DNA from: Thermoflexus hugenholtzii JAD2
GTDB taxonomy: Bacteria; Chloroflexota; UBA11872; UBA12225
NCBI GenBank assembly: GCA_945907765.1
Contig: CAMDTO010000007.1
Coordinates: 1 to 44,019 of the forward strand
Reading direction: 5' to 3'
DNA length: 44,019 bases
Shown: positions 26,734 through 35,279 of the stretch, in pieces
How the letters are laid out: every line of letters begins with the position of its first letter
How positions within the stretch are numbered: position 1 is the stretch's first letter
Made by a program: the position numbers and the translations under genes
Notes under the pieces: generated by a model
What the model was told of the DNA's origin: nothing
Database searches by the model: none
What the model saw: only the letters and a program-made list of their open reading frames with translations

Positions 26734-27726
26734 ATGAAAGTCTTCATTACACGGAACATCCCCGACATCGGGCCAGCCAAGTTGCGCGCGTCCGGGTGGG
26801 AAATTGACCAATGGCATTCCGACGACGTCATCCCGCGTGCCACGCTACTTGAGAAAGTTCACGGGGCGGACGCCGTGCTGTCTCTCCTGACCGAACGCAT
26901 CGACGCAGAACTGCTTGACGCCGCGGGTTCCCAACTCAAAGTGGTTGCCAATCTGGCGGTCGGGTTCGACAACTTCGTGGTCAGTGAAATGACCAAACGG
27001 CACGTCATCGGCACGAACACCCCGGACGTCCTTACCGATACGACCGCGGACCTCGCGTGGGCGCTTCTGATGTCGACCGCACGCATGCTTCCACAGGCGC
27101 AGAAATATGTGCACGATGGTAAATGGACCACTTGGGGACCCCTCTTGTTCCGGGGACAGGACATCCATCACGCGACACTCGGGCTAATCGGCGTTGGCAG
27201 GATTGGTGCAGCAATGGCCCGCCGGGCCTCGGGATTTGAAATGAAGGTCGTCTACTACGACGCGTACCGGCGTCAGGATCTTGAGGAGAAATACGGCTAC
27301 CACTACGCCAGTTCGGTAGAGGCAGTCCTCCTCCAAGCCGACTTCGTGAGCGTCCACACGCCCTACATGCCGGAGACGCATCACCTGATCAACGCCGACC
27401 GTCTCAAAATGATGAAGTCGACGGCCATTCTCATCAATAGTGCGCGTGGCCCGATCGTCGACCCGAAGGCGCTTTACGACGCGTTGCACAACGGGACGAT
27501 TTGGGCGGCGGGTCTGGACGTGACTTCGCCAGAACCGATCCACATGGACGATCCGTTGCTGTCCCTGGAAAACTGCCTGATCGTGCCCCACATCGCGAGT
27601 GCCTCGATGCAGACGCGAGATAACATGAGCGAACTCGCCGCTGACAACATCATCAATGTACTGACGCACAAGGCTCCGAAGACCCCTGTGAACAAGGACG
27701 CGGTTGTCGCCCAGGGCCTCGCCTGA
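26734..27726 (+). CDS. D-2-hydroxyacid dehydrogenase (glyoxylate/hydroxypyruvate reductase-like)
   Basis: NAD(P)-dependent 2-hydroxyacid dehydrogenase of 330 residues. The substrate domain includes 'VANLAVGFDNF' and 'TNTPDVLTDTTADLAWALL', which is characteristic of glyoxylate reductases (GyaR/GRHPR). The Rossmann domain has 'LGLIGVGRIGAAMARR'. Catalytic residues are Arg in 'INSARGPIVD', Glu in 'DVTSPEPI' and His in 'IVPHIASAS'. It would reduce glyoxylate or hydroxypyruvate, or act on a related 2-ketoacid. I use ATG 26734 because the protein starts at 'MKVFITRNIP' like its relatives. The track start at 26704 adds ten unlikely residues. It is followed on the same strand by a cyclophilin-like and a Gfo/Idh/MocA gene. 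Confidence 0.88.
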   Translation: MKVFITRNIPDIGPAKLRASGWEIDQWHSDDVIPRATLLEKVHGADAVLSLLTERIDAELLDAAGSQLKVVANLAVGFDNFVVSEMTKRHVIGTNTPDVLTDTTADLAWALLMSTARMLPQAQKYVHDGKWTTWGPLLFRGQDIHHATLGLIGVGRIGAAMARRASGFEMKVVYYDAYRRQDLEEKYGYHYASSVEAVLLQADFVSVHTPYMPETHHLINADRLKMMKSTAILINSARGPIVDPKALYDALHNGTIWAAGLDVTSPEPIHMDDPLLSLENCLIVPHIASASMQTRDNMSELAADNIINVLTHKAPKTPVNKDAVVAQGLA

Positions 27727-27809
27727 TCCTGGCGACGCAATGCACATTTCTAGTCTCCATGGGGTTTCGGTGACGGTACCTCATGGGTTAATGACGCCTG
27801 GGACCCACC

Positions 27810-28181
27810 ATGCCACGAACCATTCGCATCGCCGCTGGCAACGTGACGATGGATGCGACGCTGAACGACACGGCAACGGCATCTGAAATCTGGGATGCGT
27901 TGCCAATCTCGGCCCGCGCCAGCATCTGGGGCGACGAGATCTACTTCGCCATTCCGGTTCACCGTGACGAGGAAAACGCGAAGGCGACCGTAGGTCTCGG
28001 CGATCTTGGGTACTGGCCGCCTGGCAACGCATTCTGCATCTTCTACGGCCCGACCCCAATGAGCCGCGGGGATGAGATCCGGCCTGCATCGCCGGTGAAC
28101 ATCGTGGGCAAAATCGTCGGGGATGCGACGTTGTTCAAGCAGGTTGCGTCGAGTTCCAAAGTCACCATTACCCCCGTGTAG
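27810..28181 (+). CDS. Cyclophilin-like fold protein (COG2164)
   Basis: A 123-residue protein matching the cyclophilin-like domain family (TM1367-like, PF04126). It has an N-terminal strand with 'ATASEIWDALPI', 'WGDEIYFAIPV', the hallmark 'VGLGDLGYWPPGNAFCIFYGPTP', and 'ASPVNIVGKI'. The fold resembles cyclophilin, but prolyl isomerase activity has not been shown for the family as far as I know. It lies between a 2-hydroxyacid dehydrogenase and a Gfo/Idh/MocA oxidoreductase on the same strand, a common setting in Chloroflexota catabolic clusters (inference). No strong ribosome site precedes ATG 27810. Confidence 0.85.
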   Translation: MPRTIRIAAGNVTMDATLNDTATASEIWDALPISARASIWGDEIYFAIPVHRDEENAKATVGLGDLGYWPPGNAFCIFYGPTPMSRGDEIRPASPVNIVGKIVGDATLFKQVASSSKVTITPV

Positions 28182-28279
28182 TGCCGAAGTATGCTAGTGA
28201 TCGAACCCTGCGTAACGGCCATGGGTTGCTTGCGGGTGCTGGCGAAACCAGCGCAGAGAATGACAACAGGAGAAGGATC

Positions 28280-29335
28280 ATGGTTACATTCGGCATCATT
28301 GGCGCAGGCGGGATCGCGAACAAGCTCCACCTTCCCCAGATCCACGACTTACCGAACGCGACCGTCAAGCGCATCACTGGTCGGTCGGAAGCCCGTCTGC
28401 GGATCCTCGCGGACAGGTGGTCAATCCCTCACTGGTCCCATGATTGGCACGACGTGCTGAATGACCCTGAAATTGATGCGGTTATCGTTGCCCTGCCTCA
28501 CCCGATGCACGTGTCTGCCGGGTTGGCGGTGCTCTCTGCAGGCAAGCACCTTCTGATGCAGAAGCCGCTTTGTGATCAACTCGATGACGCCCACCACTTC
28601 GTCGAAGCTGCGGACGCCGCCTTTACCCGGGGCGTCGTGACCTTGGCAATGCCACACTTTGCGCCGGCCGTGTACGCTGCCCGTGATCAAATTGCAACGG
28701 GTGCGATTGGCCGGGTATCGGGTGCAAGCGGTCGCTCATCACACGGTGGACCCGAGGTCTACTACTCGGAAGTTCGCGACGCTTTTGAGGAAACTGCCAA
28801 GGATCTCTGGTTCTTCGATGCTGCTCAAGCGTCCGTAGGTGCCCTGTTTGACATGGGCGTTTACGCAACATCCCAATTGATTGCAGTTGGGGGGGGCGTC
28901 GGGCGTGTGTTCGGACGCGCCGCAACGTTTGACAAGCCAACCCAACTTGAAGACACGGCCACCCTCCTGCTTGAGTTCACGAGTGGTGCCCTAGGTACGA
29001 TGGAGACCGGATGGTGCGACCCCGCGCGCACCAACTTCCTTCACATCCATGGAACCCAAGGCAAGCTCGTGGCCCCGGGTCATGCCGGGAACCCGCTCAC
29101 GAAGTGGACCCCCGGCTCCTACACCCGCGAGGACATTCCGGCGACACCATCAGCTGTCGATGTCGCACCGTTCGCCACCGGCAATGTTCACCAACACCTG
29201 ATCGACTGCATTGCGTCCGGGCATCAGCCCCCCGTGTCGAATGCGCAGTTCGCTCGGCACGTGACCGAAGTCCTCCTTGCGGGCCTTGCTTCGGCAAAGT
29301 CGGGTCTGCCAGTGAACGTCGAAAGTCGCATCTAG
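28280..29335 (+). CDS. Gfo/Idh/MocA-family oxidoreductase
   Basis: A 351-residue NAD(P)-dependent sugar or cyclitol dehydrogenase. The Rossmann start is 'VTFGIIGAGGIANKLHLPQI', followed by 'DAVIVALPHPMHV' and the family motif 'LMQKPLCDQ' (usually EKP; the first residue is Gln here). The C-terminal beta-sheet domain includes 'ALFDMGVYATSQL' and 'TLLLEFTSGALGTMETGW'. ATG 28280 has AGGAGAAGG directly upstream and gives the expected N terminus; the track start at 28181 adds 33 unsupported residues. The substrate is unknown. The E-to-Q change before the catalytic Lys is conservative and occurs in some family members. Confidence 0.9.
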   Translation: MVTFGIIGAGGIANKLHLPQIHDLPNATVKRITGRSEARLRILADRWSIPHWSHDWHDVLNDPEIDAVIVALPHPMHVSAGLAVLSAGKHLLMQKPLCDQLDDAHHFVEAADAAFTRGVVTLAMPHFAPAVYAARDQIATGAIGRVSGASGRSSHGGPEVYYSEVRDAFEETAKDLWFFDAAQASVGALFDMGVYATSQLIAVGGGVGRVFGRAATFDKPTQLEDTATLLLEFTSGALGTMETGWCDPARTNFLHIHGTQGKLVAPGHAGNPLTKWTPGSYTREDIPATPSAVDVAPFATGNVHQHLIDCIASGHQPPVSNAQFARHVTEVLLAGLASAKSGLPVNVESRI

Positions 29336-29345
29336 ATTGCGCCCA

Positions 29346-29381
29346 GCCACCAGTCGCTGGCTTGAGAAAGTGACTGGTGGC
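29346..29381. terminator. Convergent-gene hairpin
   Basis: A perfect 10-bp inverted repeat GCCACCAGTC / GACTGGTGGC with a 16-base loop begins 11 bases after the Gfo/Idh/MocA stop and just before the end of the convergent gene at 29384. It has no U-run. It could act for both directions. Confidence 0.55.
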
Positions 29382-29383
29382 AG

Positions 29384-29707
29384 TCACTCGTGATCATCAA
29401 GGACGGCGCGGTTGATCCGTTCAGAGGCGTCAGGGGAATCCGCGTCGTCACCGCCGAAGTCGGCGAGGATCTGCTCGTAAATCCGGGAGGGCGCCACGAC
29501 TGAGACCACGCGTCCATCCTTCCAGAAAAGGCGGACATCCGGATAGAACCCGAAGTACATCAACGCGACTTCTGCCTCGATTGGCTTGCCGAAACGAACC
29601 CGGTAACGGTCGTCATCAACAGGTTCAACGCCTGCACGTGATCCGGTCAAGGGATCCCCTTCCAGAGACGCCAATTCACGACTTTGTCGCTGACTGCGGA
29701 TCGACAT
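29384..29707 (-). CDS. Unknown 107-residue protein
   Basis: I do not recognise the family. The conserved-looking part is 'RYRVRFGKPIEAEVALMYFGFYPDVRLFWKDGRVV', followed by an acidic tail ('DFGGDDADSPDASE'). The track gives 29384-29887, but that would overlap the preceding membrane-protein gene by more than 200 bases. ATG 29707 leaves a 32-base overlap and is more likely. No signal peptide or membrane helix. It is probably co-expressed with the small membrane protein upstream on the same strand. The start is uncertain, since no ribosome site is visible. Confidence 0.5.
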   Translation of the reverse strand: MSIRSQRQSRELASLEGDPLTGSRAGVEPVDDDRYRVRFGKPIEAEVALMYFGFYPDVRLFWKDGRVVSVVAPSRIYEQILADFGGDDADSPDASERINRAVLDDHE

Positions 29708-29951
29708 CCGCTGTAATAGGGTCAGTTTGCGCTTCGACCGCCTGATCCTCAGCGTGGGAGATACCCTGATTACCCACATACGAGGGGCCAAGCACGTCCT
29801 GTAGGTCACCCCCCGAATGCTCGCCATTGCCGGGGGCGTCTTCGGTAGCTGGCGCCGGGGCAGTTGCAAAGCCGACCGCATACGCAAGGATCACGCTCCC
29901 AACCACAGCACCGATGGCGAGGAGTGGCGGCGGCTCCCAGAAGGTGGACAT
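29676..29951 (-). CDS. Small single-helix membrane protein, unknown function
   Basis: A 91-residue protein with one N-terminal membrane helix ('LLAIGAVVGSVILAYAVGFAT', about residues 10-30), preceded by 'MSTFWEPPP'. A low-complexity acidic, Pro/Ala/Asp-rich tail follows. The layout is that of a membrane-anchored extracytoplasmic peptide. The family is not recognised. It overlaps the next gene on the same strand, suggesting a two-gene unit. Confidence 0.5.
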   Translation of the reverse strand: MSTFWEPPPLLAIGAVVGSVILAYAVGFATAPAPATEDAPGNGEHSGGDLQDVLGPSYVGNQGISHAEDQAVEAQTDPITADVDPQSATKS

Positions 29952-30227
29952 GACACAGTCAGTGTACGGTGGCAGGGAAGACGGGTTTCATGGCGGCAAA
30001 CGCCGGGCTGGGCACACACTCCGCAATTCGTCGCAATCGCCAGGGTTCGGCGTGGGACCCCGGAACCCTCGGTCAGGGGCGCGTGACGCACGGCAACGGC
30101 TCGTGGGAATGCTCGATGCAACGCCCAGTACCTCCTACCATTATGTTGCGGTATGTAATCCTGATGAGCTTGATCCGTAGCTTGATCGTACAGCGCATGC
30201 ACGTCAGCAGCGCACTAGAGTAGGAAA

Positions 30228-31829
30228 TTGACATCGGCTACCAACCCGGAACCACACGACCAAGAGCCATCTCGTGCCATCCCCACGAACGTCGTTGTCG
30301 ATGCCCCAACGGGCATTTGCTTGCCAACCGGTGTGCCATCGTCGCGTCCCATCGGCGCAACCGACCCCGTCCGGCGGGTCGCTTCGATCAAGACCGTGTC
30401 CGACTTCAGATCGCACCTGTTGGACCTTGGCGTAGATGTGCCAGTCGATGACTCCATGGGCACGGGCGATTTGTCTCCCCTAGCGCAGTCGCTTGAATGG
30501 AATTTAAGGCGCATCGGTAACCGCGTTGCCGTCCATCCAATGGAACGGTTTGACGGAACACCCGATGGAACCATTACCCCGGCGGTGCGTCGTCGTTGAC
30601 AGCGGTTCGGACGTTCCGGTGCCAAGCTGATTTGGGGCTGTGAAGCCATGGCCGTGCGTCCTGATGGTCGTGCCAACCCCAACCAATTGGTCCTGGATGA
30701 GGCCCATGCCGGAGGCATCCGGGAAGTGCGCGATGCACTCGTCGAAGCACATTCCGCGGCCCACGGGCGGACGGATGACCTCGTGATCGATTTCCAATTG
30801 ACCCACTCCGGTCGGTATTGCCGACCCAATCCTGGTGGCGCGTTTGAACCGCGCGTTGCGTTCCGTCATCCGTTGCTCGACGCGCGGTTCCGGGACTCTG
30901 ACGATTCCCAGATCATCACTGACACAGAACTAAGGATCCTGATCTCGGATTATGTCAAGTCGGCGCGGCTCGCCTTGGAGCGCGGCGCTGACTTTGTCGA
31001 CATCAAGCACTGCCACGGCTACCTGCTGCATGAGTTCCTAGGTGCCCGGGGCCGTTCCGGCGAATTCGGCGGCTCGTTTGAAAACCGCACCCGTCTACTC
31101 CGCGAAATCGTGTCAGGTATCCGCGCTGATGGGAACCCCATTGGCCTTGGCGTCCGCTTGTCGGCATTCGATTTCGTGCCATTCGTACCTGATGCCTCGC
31201 GGGCTCGGAATGGACGTCTCGGCCCTGGAATGCCGGTCGGGATTGACGGTCTGGAAACCTACCCGTTCGGCTTCGGGCATGACCTGGCCAGTCCGCTGGT
31301 TCCCGACCTGACCGAGACGCGACAATTCATCGAACTGTGTCACGCCCTTGGCATCACGTTGATCAACCTGACCGCCGGTTCTCCCTACTATGTGCCCCAT
31401 ATCCAGCGACCAGCCGCGTTCCCGCCTTCAGATCGCCATCAACCACCGGAGGATCCGTTGGTCGGGGTCGCACGTCAGACAGGCGTCGTTCGGGCGATCA
31501 AGGCAACCGCACCGCCGGAAATGGTGTTCGTTGGCACCGGATACTCCTACTTGCAGGAGTTCCTGCCGAACGTCGCGCAGGCGACCGTCCGAAACGGGTG
31601 GGTGGCTAGTGTCGGCCTAGGTCGGATGGTCCTTGCCTACCCGGAGATCGTCACTGAAGCAGTCAGCGGGCGCGACATCGCACGAACAAGGGTGTGCCGA
31701 ACGTTCTCCGATTGCACCACGGCACCCCGAAACGGCTTGCCATCCGGGTGCTACCCGCTCGATCCGCATTACAAGTCGATGCCCGAAGCCGAACAACTCA
31801 AGAAGACCAAACAGGCGGCCGGCGTCTAA
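30228..31829 (+). pseudogene. Old-yellow-enzyme NADH:flavin oxidoreductase, one TGA
   Basis: Two ORFs (30228-30599 and 30648-31829) share a frame and form one FMN-dependent oxidoreductase interrupted by TGA at 30597-30599. Upstream of the stop: 'IGNRVAVHPMERFDGTPDG'. Immediately after it: 'FGRSGAKLIWGCEAMAVRPDGR'. These join as one barrel strand in relatives, where the stop position is normally Trp ('RRW'). The rest is complete: 'FQLTHSGRY', 'FVDIKHCHGYLLHEFL', 'RTRLLREIV', 'LINLTAGSPYY' and 'VASVGLGRMVLAYPE'. Full length would be 533 residues from TTG 30228. A single TGG-to-TGA change or a read error explains it. Downstream lies another broken gene. Confidence 0.75.
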
Positions 31830-31892
31830 GGCGGAAGTAGTGGTGCCGTCCACCGGGCGGCTGGGTGTAGGCGACTTGGAGGAACCGAAACT

Positions 31893-33093
31893 GTGACCAC
31901 GCGTGCAACCCTGAAGCTTCCAGACGCCGCGGGCGCGGTTGCGTCTTACGTCGCCGGCCATGGAGATGCTCCGGCGTTCGACCCACGCCTTGCATCGCTC
32001 GCGCCATCGCGGACGCGTGTCGCCTATGCTGCGGTCCACGTCGTGTGAAACCCACTGGCCGCGGTTTCGGACCCAACCGTGGATGTAGCCATCGACCGGG
32101 ACGAGCCGATGGCGTACCGCCATCATCTTTGGTCATTGGGGCTTTCCGTTGCGGAGGCAATGGATACCGCCCAACGGGGAATGGGTCTCGACTGGGCAGC
32201 GAGCCGGGCACTTATCCGACGGTCGCTTGCAGATGCGCGTGCGATCGGTGCGGTCGACCGCATCGCGTGTGGAGCGGGGACCGATCACCTGAAAACCTGG
32301 CCCGGGAGTGACGATCGCTGACGTAAAGCGCGCGTACGACGAACAGTGTGCATTTGTCGAAGTCGAGGGCGGGCGGGTGATCCTGATGGCAAGCCGGGCA
32401 CTAGCAGCCTGTGCGCGTGGACCGGAGGACTACGCCTCCGTCTACGTTCACGTCTTTTCACAGATCCGCCAACCAGTCATCCTTCATTGGCTGGGCGACA
32501 TGTTCGACCCCGCGCTCGCGGGCTATTGGGGTTCGAGTGCCATCCCCGCGGGAATGGACAGTTGCGTCGCGGTCATCACCGCGAACAGCGCCAAGATTGA
32601 CGGCATCAAGTTGTCATTGCTTGACGATGCGTGGGAAATCCACCTTCGTGATCGTCGACCCGCAAGCGTCCGGATGTACACCGGTGACGACTTCAACTAC
32701 CCCCGGTTGATCGCCGGAGATGAGAACCGTGATTCAGATGCGCTTCTCGGCATTTTCGACGCGATCGCTCCGGCAGCGGCAGCCGCTCTCACGGCACTCG
32801 ATGCCGGAGACCATGCGCGGTGCGACGCGATTTTCGAACCCACTGTCCCGCTTGCGCGCCACATTTTCCGCGCGCCTACTCGCTCATATAAGACTGGGAT
32901 CGTGTTCCTGTCGTACGTGAATGGTCGCCAGAAGCACTTCCGGATGATCGGCGGCCATGAGAGTGCGCGATCGATCATTCATCTCGCAGAGCTTTTCCGA
33001 TTGGCTGATCGGGCGGGCCTGCTTGTCGACGTCGACGATGCGTGCGCGCGCTTCCGGCTGGTGCTGGACCTTGCGGGAATACGCCAGTACTGA
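31893..33093 (+). pseudogene. DUF993 family (dihydrodipicolinate-synthase-like), two lesions
   Basis: The gene starts at GTG 31893 with GGAGG upstream: 'RATLKLPDAAGAVASYV', then 'RTRVAYAAVHVV'. An in-frame TGA at 32046-32048 follows. The frame continues with 'RHHLWSLGLSVAEAMDTAQRG' and 'IACGAGTDHL', then shifts by one base. Removing one A from the AAAA run at 32292-32295 restores 'HLKPGPGVTIADVKRAYDEQCAFVE'. The remainder (track ORF 32308-33093) is intact: 'ILMASRALAACARGPEDY', 'VILHWLGDMFDPALAGYWG', 'MYTGDDFNYP' and 'YKTGIVFLSYVNG'. DUF993 proteins resemble DHDPS/NAL aldolases; the substrate is unknown. Either a young pseudogene or sequence errors, the homopolymer one especially. Confidence 0.75.
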
Positions 33094-33507
33094 TCAGTTC
33101 GACGCAACCACCCGTTGGCGAACGATGTGCACCCCTGGGGAGCAATCGGGCGAGGCATCTGAGAAAACGCTGGTCTCTATCAGGACCCGCCCATTGGCAT
33201 CAAGCACTTGAACTCGTGCATTGACTGCAATCGCTTCCCGATCCGCGACCTGAGCAGCAATCGCTTGGCAGACGGCTGCTGCAATTCCGAGATCGACCGG
33301 GCGGAAGAACAGGTCGGTCCCGACTACCGTGACATCGCCGTCAATCAGGACGTCACCAATGTGGACCATCCACGCCGGCGGAACTTCGCCGTTGGACTGG
33401 CCTGCTACGACGGTCGCACGGAAGTTGTGTCCATGTTCCTTCGAACCAGAACGCCGGATTTCCGGATCAGACTCTTCTGGCCCGCGGGTCGATCGATCTG
33501 ATGACAC
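33094..33507 (-). CDS. Unknown 137-residue protein
   Basis: I do not recognise the family. The N-terminal ~40 residues are charged and low in structure; the rest is alternating strand-like sequence ('MVHIGDVLIDGDVTVVGTDLFF', 'AIAVNARVQVLDANGRVLIET'). It has no membrane helix and contains two Cys. The start is GTG 33507. It is immediately tail-to-tail with the DUF993 gene (stops adjacent). Codon use looks like that of its neighbours, which favours a real gene, but no homologue comes to mind. Confidence 0.45.
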   Translation of the reverse strand: MSSDRSTRGPEESDPEIRRSGSKEHGHNFRATVVAGQSNGEVPPAWMVHIGDVLIDGDVTVVGTDLFFRPVDLGIAAAVCQAIAAQVADREAIAVNARVQVLDANGRVLIETSVFSDASPDCSPGVHIVRQRVVASN

Positions 33508-33697
33508 TCCGACCGTAGGATGGTGGATCTGAGTCGGCGGTACGGTTTAACCCGTGATGGTCGGTTGCACCGCGTTCTGCACCGGCGGTCCCGGAAGTTG
33601 AGGAGTCCCGCACGCTTGGACAGCGCACAGGACAGTCGCCATTCCGACAACGGTGCGGGCAAAAGCCCTCTCCGCCGAGGGTCGGCTACACGCGAAT

Positions 33698-33725
33698 ATC
33701 ATCTGGAAGCTTCCCACCAGATGAT
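33698..33725 (-). terminator. Hairpin downstream of rhodanese gene
   Basis: A perfect 9-bp inverted repeat ATCATCTGG / CCAGATGAT around a 10-base loop lies about 50 bases past the stop of the minus-strand sulfurtransferase. It has no U-run. The spacer 33508-33775 otherwise contains nothing recognisable. Confidence 0.5.
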
Positions 33726-33775
33726 TGCACGATGGTCAGCCTTTCCCGTCTGTCCCCGACATCGACATGAGCCAG

Positions 33776-34639
33776 TTAGTGGGATGCCGTGGGGTTGGAG
33801 ATCGGCGCACCGATCAGGTTGCCCCATTCCGTCCATGAGCCATCGTAGTTGCGCACGTTCTTGTACCCGAGAAGCTCGCGCAACACGAACCATGTGTGGC
33901 TCGAACGCTCACCGATGCGGCAATACGCAACGACGTCCTTGTCAGACGTTACACCCTTGCCACCGTAAAGGGCATGGAGTTCACTTGCCGACTTGAAGGA
34001 TCCATCCTCGTTGGCCGCCTGTGCCCACGGGACATTGGTCGCGCTTGGGATATGGCCGGCACGTTGGGCAGTCTCAGACATGCCTGGAGGTGCAATCACC
34101 TGACCCGTGTACTCAGCGGGTGAGCGGACATCGACCATGGCTCGTCCGGGGGCATCAATGTACTCACGTACCTGCTGTGAGAAGGCGCGGATTGACAGGT
34201 CGGCATCATGGGCGTGATAGGTCGTTGCAGTGAAATGGGGTACTTCGGTCACCAACGGCCGGTTCTCGAGTTCCCACTTCTTGCGCCCGCCATTCATGAG
34301 GCTGACGTGCTTGTGGCCGTACAGGGTTGCAACCCAGTAGGCGAACGCCGCGAACCAGTTGTTGTTGTCACCGTAGAACACAATGTGCGTCTCGGCAGCG
34401 ATCCCAGTCGATGAAAGGAGTGACTCCCACGAGGCATTGGATGGGATGTCACGGCGGATGGTGTCGCCAAGCTGGGTCTGCCAATTCCACCCAGCGGCGT
34501 TGGCGATGTGTCCTGACGCATAGGCGGTTACGTCAACATCGACCTCAACGAGGCGGACGTGGGCATCATGACCGTGGGCCACAACCCATTCGGTCGAGAC
34601 AAGTGCGGATGGTTTGGCGTAGTCGTTCGGGGTGGCCAT
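33776..34639 (-). CDS. sseA: Two-domain rhodanese, thiosulfate sulfurtransferase
   Basis: A 287-residue tandem rhodanese. The inactive N-terminal domain covers about residues 8-130 ('LVEVDVDVTAYASGHIANAAGW', 'IVFYGDNNNWFAAFAYW'). The catalytic C-terminal domain ('AMVDVRSPAEYTG', 'AGHIPSATNVPW') has the active-site loop 'VAYCRIGERSSH', with the persulfide-carrying Cys. The CRIGER loop is typical of thiosulfate sulfurtransferases, which transfer sulfane sulfur to cyanide or a thiol acceptor. GGAGG precedes the ATG. It is 58 bases downstream of an unknown gene on the same strand, so the two are likely co-transcribed. Confidence 0.93.
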   Translation of the reverse strand: MATPNDYAKPSALVSTEWVVAHGHDAHVRLVEVDVDVTAYASGHIANAAGWNWQTQLGDTIRRDIPSNASWESLLSSTGIAAETHIVFYGDNNNWFAAFAYWVATLYGHKHVSLMNGGRKKWELENRPLVTEVPHFTATTYHAHDADLSIRAFSQQVREYIDAPGRAMVDVRSPAEYTGQVIAPPGMSETAQRAGHIPSATNVPWAQAANEDGSFKSASELHALYGGKGVTSDKDVVAYCRIGERSSHTWFVLRELLGYKNVRNYDGSWTEWGNLIGAPISNPTASH

Positions 34640-34697
34640 TTTTCAACTCCTCCATGCATGGCGGGGTGGCACGCACAGCGTGTCACCCGCCGGGCTT

Positions 34698-35132
34698 TTA
34701 CCAGGAACGCAGGTCACCATCGTCAATGCAGGCCCCGCGCGTGGCCTGCATGACGAGAAAGTTCACACTTGCGGGTAATGCCATGGCATGACTTATCCAG
34801 TGCGCGCGTTCAGTCTCGGGGATCCGTTCACCAAGATCCCGCGCGCAGATGTGCACCAGCACCTCAGACTTCTGGCAGGTCGCGTCGCCCGAGATACCAA
34901 AATCAAGGCGCCAATCCGCCCCACGCACCCGCCCAACGGTGTTCGTTCGGACCAGTTGGCAACCGGGAAGGCCTCGATATCGGTCCAGGACACTGGCCCG
35001 GAACCAGATTTGCGCAAGTCCAGGTTCACCCGAGGCAACGCGCTGAAGCAGTCGGGTGCGCGACCGTGACAGCAACGCGGTTGCGACGGCGTCGGTCACA
35101 GTGCCTTCAGCGACCGGGGTTTCGAGTGCCAT
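34698..35132 (-). CDS. Unknown 144-residue protein upstream of rhodanese
   Basis: The family is not recognised. The protein begins 'MALETPVAEGTVTDAVATALL', continues with a basic helix ('SRSRTRLLQRVASGE') and has a C-terminal half with two Cys ('GDATCQKSEVLVHICARDLGERI'). I use ATG 35132 because the track start at 35222 runs through spacer-like sequence; AGGAA lies about ten bases upstream. The pairing with a sulfurtransferase suggests a sulfur-related role, but nothing in the sequence proves it. It has no membrane helix or signal peptide. Confidence 0.5.
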   Translation of the reverse strand: MALETPVAEGTVTDAVATALLSRSRTRLLQRVASGEPGLAQIWFRASVLDRYRGLPGCQLVRTNTVGRVRGADWRLDFGISGDATCQKSEVLVHICARDLGERIPETERAHWISHAMALPASVNFLVMQATRGACIDDGDLRSW

Positions 35133-35279
35133 GCTGATTGTTTCCTGCGACCCACAATGATGACTAAGACGGTCATCTTTATCGTGTATACGAAAGGTAG
35201 CACGGTTCCCGCGCATGGTCAAGCATCGGCGCGCAATTCGGTTCGGCTAACGCCACACGAAGGGCGCACCTTGACTTGG

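Noticed and set aside
29969-30223. 84-residue plus-strand ORF before the old-yellow-enzyme gene
   Set aside because: It has no domain, no ribosome site and irregular composition. The 276-base spacer holds nothing I can name.
33405-33662. 85-residue minus-strand ORF
   Set aside because: It overlaps the better candidate 33094-33507 in another frame and has an Arg/Cys-rich out-of-frame composition.
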